From: JBGSQR01 sp964509295
GTDB taxonomy: Bacteria > Desulfobacterota > Desulfuromonadia > Geobacterales > Pseudopelobacteraceae
DNA length: 64,000 bases
Direction of reading: 5' to 3'
NCBI GenBank assembly: GCA_964509295.1
Contig: CAZDWS010000015.1
Location: 29,773-93,772 of the forward strand
The first letter of the stretch is position 1. Every line of letters begins with the position of its first letter. Shown here one piece after another: positions 62,615 to 64,000 of the stretch. The notes below the pieces were generated by a model that was given only the letters and a program-made list of their open reading frames with translations, searched no databases and was not told where the DNA came from. The position numbers and the translations under genes were made by a program.

Positions 62615-63381
62615 GTAAGATGAGAGTCTTAATCGCAGATGACGAACTGCTGATGTGCGAGGAGCTGCAGGCCCAGTTCGAGCATTATCAGGATATTGAT
62701 ATAGTTTCTGTCTGCCATGATGGTGACGAAACTCTTGCAAAGTGCAAGGAACTCAGGCCGGACGTGGTGTTTCTTGATATTCAGATGCCGGGTAAAACCG
62801 GGCTGGAGGTGGCGGAAATTCTGGCCAGGCAGGTCTCTCCTCCACGGGTTGTTTTTCTGACGGCTTATGCTGATCATGCTGTGAAGGCCTTTGCGGTTGA
62901 TGCTGTTGATTATGTACTGAAACCATTTGATGAAAAGGATATCCAGCGGGTTGTGGTCAAGCTGCGCCGAATGGGGGCAGGCGGTCCTGGTGTGAATTCT
63001 GAAAATGACTCCCCCGGCAGCGGCGTTGCAAAGGGTGATTATACCCGCAAATTTTGCGTTCAGCATGGTGGCAGGTTTGAGGTGATTGATAATGAGCGGA
63101 TTCAGTATTTTCTTGCAAAAGACCGTCTGGTCTTTGTTCAGACAATTGAAGGAAAACAGTTTCTGCTGAAGTCGACCCTGAATGAATTGGAACTCAAGCT
63201 CGATCAGAGGCAGTTCCTGCGTTGTCACAGAAATTATATTGTCAATATGGATCAGGTCCAGCAGTTGGAGAACTGGTTTAATAGGGGCTATATGCTGGTA
63301 CTGAAAGGTGAGGGTAAGGTTGAGGTGCCGGTAAGCAGGCTCTATGTAAAGCGACTTAAGGAGTTCCTGGAGTTTGAATAA
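62611..63381 (+). CDS. LytTR-family response regulator
   Basis: DNA-binding regulator of 256 residues: a receiver (1-120, Asp in VVFLDIQMPG, Lys in VDYVLKPFD) and a LytTR domain (about 150-255, QFLRCHRNYIVNMDQVQQLENW, VPVSRLYVKRLKEFL). It overlaps the kinase gene by 4 bases. It probably controls the transporter/GlcDF genes upstream, as such pairs usually regulate carboxylate uptake, but no binding sites could be confirmed. Confidence 0.92.
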   Translation: MSKMRVLIADDELLMCEELQAQFEHYQDIDIVSVCHDGDETLAKCKELRPDVVFLDIQMPGKTGLEVAEILARQVSPPRVVFLTAYADHAVKAFAVDAVDYVLKPFDEKDIQRVVVKLRRMGAGGPGVNSENDSPGSGVAKGDYTRKFCVQHGGRFEVIDNERIQYFLAKDRLVFVQTIEGKQFLLKSTLNELELKLDQRQFLRCHRNYIVNMDQVQQLENWFNRGYMLVLKGEGKVEVPVSRLYVKRLKEFLEFE

Positions 63382-63723
63382 GCAGTTGGATTTTTCCGCT
63401 TTGTATTCCTGTGGTTTGATGCAAAAAAGTGTTCCGTAAACAAATATATTAATAGTAATTTGTTATCAAAACCATAAATATTATATATTTTATTTATCTG
63501 TTATCCGATGCTAGTCTCCTAAAATATGGTTTCAGGCAATGGAGACTTTTCATGTTTCCGTTCAAATATAAATGCTGCCGGTTACTGCATTTTGTCTTCC
63601 GGTGGCCTGATATGTACACTTTGTCATAATCTTCTGGATTTTACAGTAACCTGATGTATTGTTCTATAGAGAAGAACAGACATCTGGGAGTTATCTAATC
63701 GGCATTAAAGGAGTCTTTTACAA
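63382..63723. other. Gap between the regulator gene and the second KOR operon
   Basis: About 340 AT-rich bases with no supported gene. A 25-codon ORF at 63552-63629, preceded by TGGAGA, is too short to call. The promoter of the KOR operon should lie here. Confidence 0.35.
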
Positions 63724-63918
63724 ATGGAACCCAAACTACCCGAGATCCGTATCAATGAAAAGAACTGCAAGGCCTGTTACATCTGTGTTGAGTTCTGTCC
63801 CAAGCAGGTACTGGAAATCAAAGGCACCTGCGTATCAGTCAAGAACCTTGAAGCCTGTATCAAGTGCATGCAGTGTGAACTGCGCTGTCCTGACTTTGCA
63901 ATTCAGGTATTTCCCTAA
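63724..63918 (+). CDS. 2-oxoacid:ferredoxin oxidoreductase, delta (ferredoxin) subunit
   Basis: 64-residue ferredoxin with two cluster motifs: CKACYICVEFCP and CIKCMQCELRCP, giving two [4Fe-4S] clusters. It is the small delta subunit of a KorD/VorD-type complex, supported by the adjacent alpha subunit start. An AAAGGAG site precedes the ATG. Confidence 0.88.
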   Translation: MEPKLPEIRINEKNCKACYICVEFCPKQVLEIKGTCVSVKNLEACIKCMQCELRCPDFAIQVFP

Positions 63919-63947
63919 TTTTTACAAATAATCATGGAGGAATCAAA

Positions 63948-64000
63948 GTGGCAAACAAAGTAGCATTCCTACAAGGCAACGAAGCCGCCGCCTTTGGCGC
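63948..64000 (+). CDS. 2-oxoacid:ferredoxin oxidoreductase, alpha subunit (partial)
   Basis: Start of a gene cut by the window end. GTG at 63948 after a GGAGG site gives MANKVAFLQGNEAAAFG, the N-terminus of KorA/VorB-type alpha subunits. Together with the delta subunit it marks a second, multi-subunit KOR operon, distinct from the fused type at 38.6-41.2 kb. Confidence 0.75.
   Translation, partial: MANKVAFLQGNEAAAFG

Noticed and set aside
63552..63629. A 25-codon ORF (MFPFKYKCCRLL...) after TGGAGA
   Set aside because: It is too short and isolated to support as a gene.

Overview
The window looks like a chromosome segment of an anaerobic, exoelectrogenic delta-proteobacterium of the Geobacter/Pelobacter/Trichlorobacter group (Desulfuromonadia). 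This is an inference from gene content, not a database match. Supporting signs are an NtrYX-like pair, split PurL/PurQ, class II DAHP synthase, 2-oxoacid:ferredoxin oxidoreductases with small ferredoxins, a monohaem cytochrome c, FAD/Fe-S hydroxyacid oxidase genes, and GEMM riboswitches of both the c-di-GMP type and the cGAMP type known from Geobacter. The first ~7 kb is visibly more AT-rich than the purine and glutamate-synthase blocks that follow.

Layout. 1-2.2 kb: the end of the ribosomal alpha operon (rpsD, rpoA, rplQ). 2.2-9.5 kb: a YaaR-family gene, an NtrY/NtrX-like two-component pair, tadA, a VF530-family gene, xerD and a WalJ-type metallo-beta-lactamase-fold gene. 9.5-20 kb: a nucleotide-synthesis run (purB, purL, purQ, purF, pyrE) with mscS and recQ genes interleaved. 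20-24.8 kb: an archaeal-type AdoMet synthetase, tlyA, a HIT gene, smpB and the tmRNA gene ssrA. 24.8-33.2 kb: class II DAHP synthase, a hybrid sensor kinase and a lone gltB. 33.3-37.2 kb: an HD-GYP gene and an accessory-looking patch with a YhcG-type nuclease carrying palindromic repeats, a chimeric RNase H-like gene and an unrecognised gene. 37.4-41.2 kb: a ferritin-like/ferredoxin/membrane protein/KorAB operon. 41.3-51.2 kb: RluA-type synthase, a second HD-GYP gene, two surface lipoproteins, an exported isochorismatase-fold protein, a cytochrome c, a HerA-like ATPase and an exported hydrolase. 51.3-54 kb: D-cysteine desulfhydrase, an Asp/Glu racemase-family gene and a YeiH-type transporter. 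54.1-55.7 kb: a diguanylate cyclase with a small membrane ORF behind it. 56.2-63.4 kb: a DASS-family transporter, GlcD- and GlcF-like oxidase subunits and a LytS/LytT-type two-component system. 63.7 kb to the end: the start of a second KOR operon.

The most interesting feature is a cyclic-dinucleotide circuit spread over about 22 kb. It includes two HD-GYP genes, one canonical GGDEF diguanylate cyclase and three minus-strand GEMM-class riboswitches, each followed by an intrinsic terminator. Two aptamers keep the c-di-GMP-type G at the selectivity position and precede the second HD-GYP gene and the GGDEF gene. The third carries the A typical of 3',3'-cGAMP riboswitches and precedes the two-lipoprotein operon. 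Its terminator re-uses the 3' half of the aptamer, which predicts a ligand-ON switch. The GGDEF leader has the opposite architecture and is predicted to be switched OFF by c-di-GMP, giving product feedback.

Other points of interest are an archaeal-type AdoMet synthetase, an exonuclease/RNase H gene chimera, an isochorismatase-fold protein without its catalytic cysteine, and two small ORFs with plausible translation signals. No CRISPR array, rRNA, canonical tRNA, insertion sequence or prophage was seen.
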